A program made the position numbers and the translations under genes. The notes beneath the pieces are model-generated. The model was not told where the DNA came from. It ran no database searches and worked only from the letters and a program-made list of their open reading frames with translations. From positions 9,737,515-9,801,514 of the forward strand of contig NC_058160.1 of NCBI RefSeq assembly GCF_020080835.1: 64,000 nucleotides of DNA. The letters run 5' to 3'. This document shows positions 62,987-64,000 of the stretch, one piece after another (within the stretch, counting starts at the first letter, position 1; every line of letters starts with the position of its first letter). The DNA is from Cotesia glomerata (taxonomy: Eukaryota > Arthropoda > Insecta > Hymenoptera > Braconidae).

Positions 62987-64000
62987 CACACACAGCTGTA
63001 ATTAAATTAAAGAATAATTATTTAGACTAGAATCTAAAAAAAAAAAAAAAATAATAACATGACCTACGATCTGCAATTGACATTCAACAGCTAATCGTAA
63101 CACTACAATTATAAATAATATATATTTGTAAGCATTTATGCACAGAGATCGAGAGGATATCAGCGTGAATATAAAATTTATTTTACAGTTAAAATTCACA
63201 ATGCATGAACATAAGATAAGTGATAACACTTGTCGTACATGTAGGTTGTCATTTTCCAATTACTTAATAATGCCGAGCCACAAATGAGATGTCAAACGGG
63301 AATAATATAAATATAATGTTCATTGTCAATAGTTGAATGTCTTTTTAAAAAGTATAATTTACCAAGCAGAGTTTCTTGTTAAATTATTATTTAAAATTCA
63401 AGGCAATCGCAATTATCGTTGTGATTTACTACTATTTTTATTAGTTTGTTTATCACTATTTATTTTGGGTCAATGTATTCTCTGATACAAAACAATGACC
63501 TTTTTTGCTTCTTCTTATTCTTCATTTTTTTTTCCTTAAAAATTAATAATATTTTTAAAATTACTCTATAAATTAAAATAAAAAATTAACTTGATTCGAG
63601 AGAAAAATTATTGAACTACGATAATAATTTTGAAAAGAGTATAAATAAAAAGTGAAGCAAAAAGGGTGATTCTAAAATAAAAGCATTCCAGGTGTACAAA
63701 TCGTGATTATAAACTATCAATTAGTGATTATCAATTACTAAAAATTTTTTTTCTTTTTCGCTTTGTTTTTCTCTTCTTTCAAATTTTTTAAAAAAATTTC
63801 TTAAATTTTCTGAGTCTATCTTCTCTTTACAGACGCTATTTACTGTATATAAACATTACTAAACATTTTACACATAAAAATTTAACATATTGTTCTAAAT
63901 TGCCGAGAGCGTTTCTTTATAAATAAATAAATAAATAAGTAATTGTCTTGAATCAAGGCGAAAAATTCAAGTAAAATTTCCTTAAATCAAGAAAAATTTA
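61583..64000. other. AT-rich DNA, no supported gene
   Basis: Contains a CA-rich tract at about 62957-62995 and, from about 63940 to the window edge, a truncated TTCTTGATTCAAG-family MITE (TTGTCTTGAATCAAGGCGAA). The open frames at 60815-60997 and 63002-63259 have no recognisable features. Confidence 0.5.

Overview
This is eukaryotic, AT-rich nuclear DNA from an insect. It has spliced genes with GT-AG introns, long simple-sequence tracts and many DNA transposons, Helitrons and one non-LTR retrotransposon. A neuropeptide F precursor whose peptide ends in KARY-GKR points to Hymenoptera; a braconid-type parasitoid wasp is my guess, and no species is claimed.

Layout. 1-15,400: no gene I can support. 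It is a transposon graveyard in which a Helitron-like element (7,137-13,616) has swallowed at least four others. 15,401-23,127 (minus): a nine-exon Stubble-type secreted serine protease of 855 residues, with two introns full of Helitron copies. 23,128-29,300: intergenic, with MITEs and one complete Helitron copy. 29,300-34,569 (plus): a probable 5' UTR exon and the two coding exons of neuropeptide F.

31,608-54,094: a cluster of six CBM14 (peritrophin-A, chitin-binding type-2) genes, here called A-F. All have a TATA-type promoter, a tiny first coding exon, a phase-1 intron inside the signal peptide and a single large second exon. Most domains carry eight cysteines instead of the usual six. Gene F carries four six-Cys-type domains and one eight-Cys domain in the same protein, and gene E is membrane-anchored. 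Such proteins bind chitin in the peritrophic matrix, tracheal lining or cuticle; here the role is inferred from the family only. Between D and E lies a 4.4-kb R1-clade retrotransposon sitting in the TG repeat of an older element.

55,660-56,536 (plus) is Sap18, a Sin3/ASAP complex subunit. 57,608-60,043 (minus) encodes an 811-residue coiled-coil protein resembling the stalk of the KIF7/KIF27/Costal-2 kinesins but with no motor domain. 60,400-64,000 is promoter and intergenic DNA.

Most notable: the coupled gain and loss of cysteines in the CBM14 cluster, a transposon end that supplies the last residues and stop codon of gene A, a motorless Costal-2-like gene, and a retrotransposon using a transposon-borne microsatellite as its landing site.
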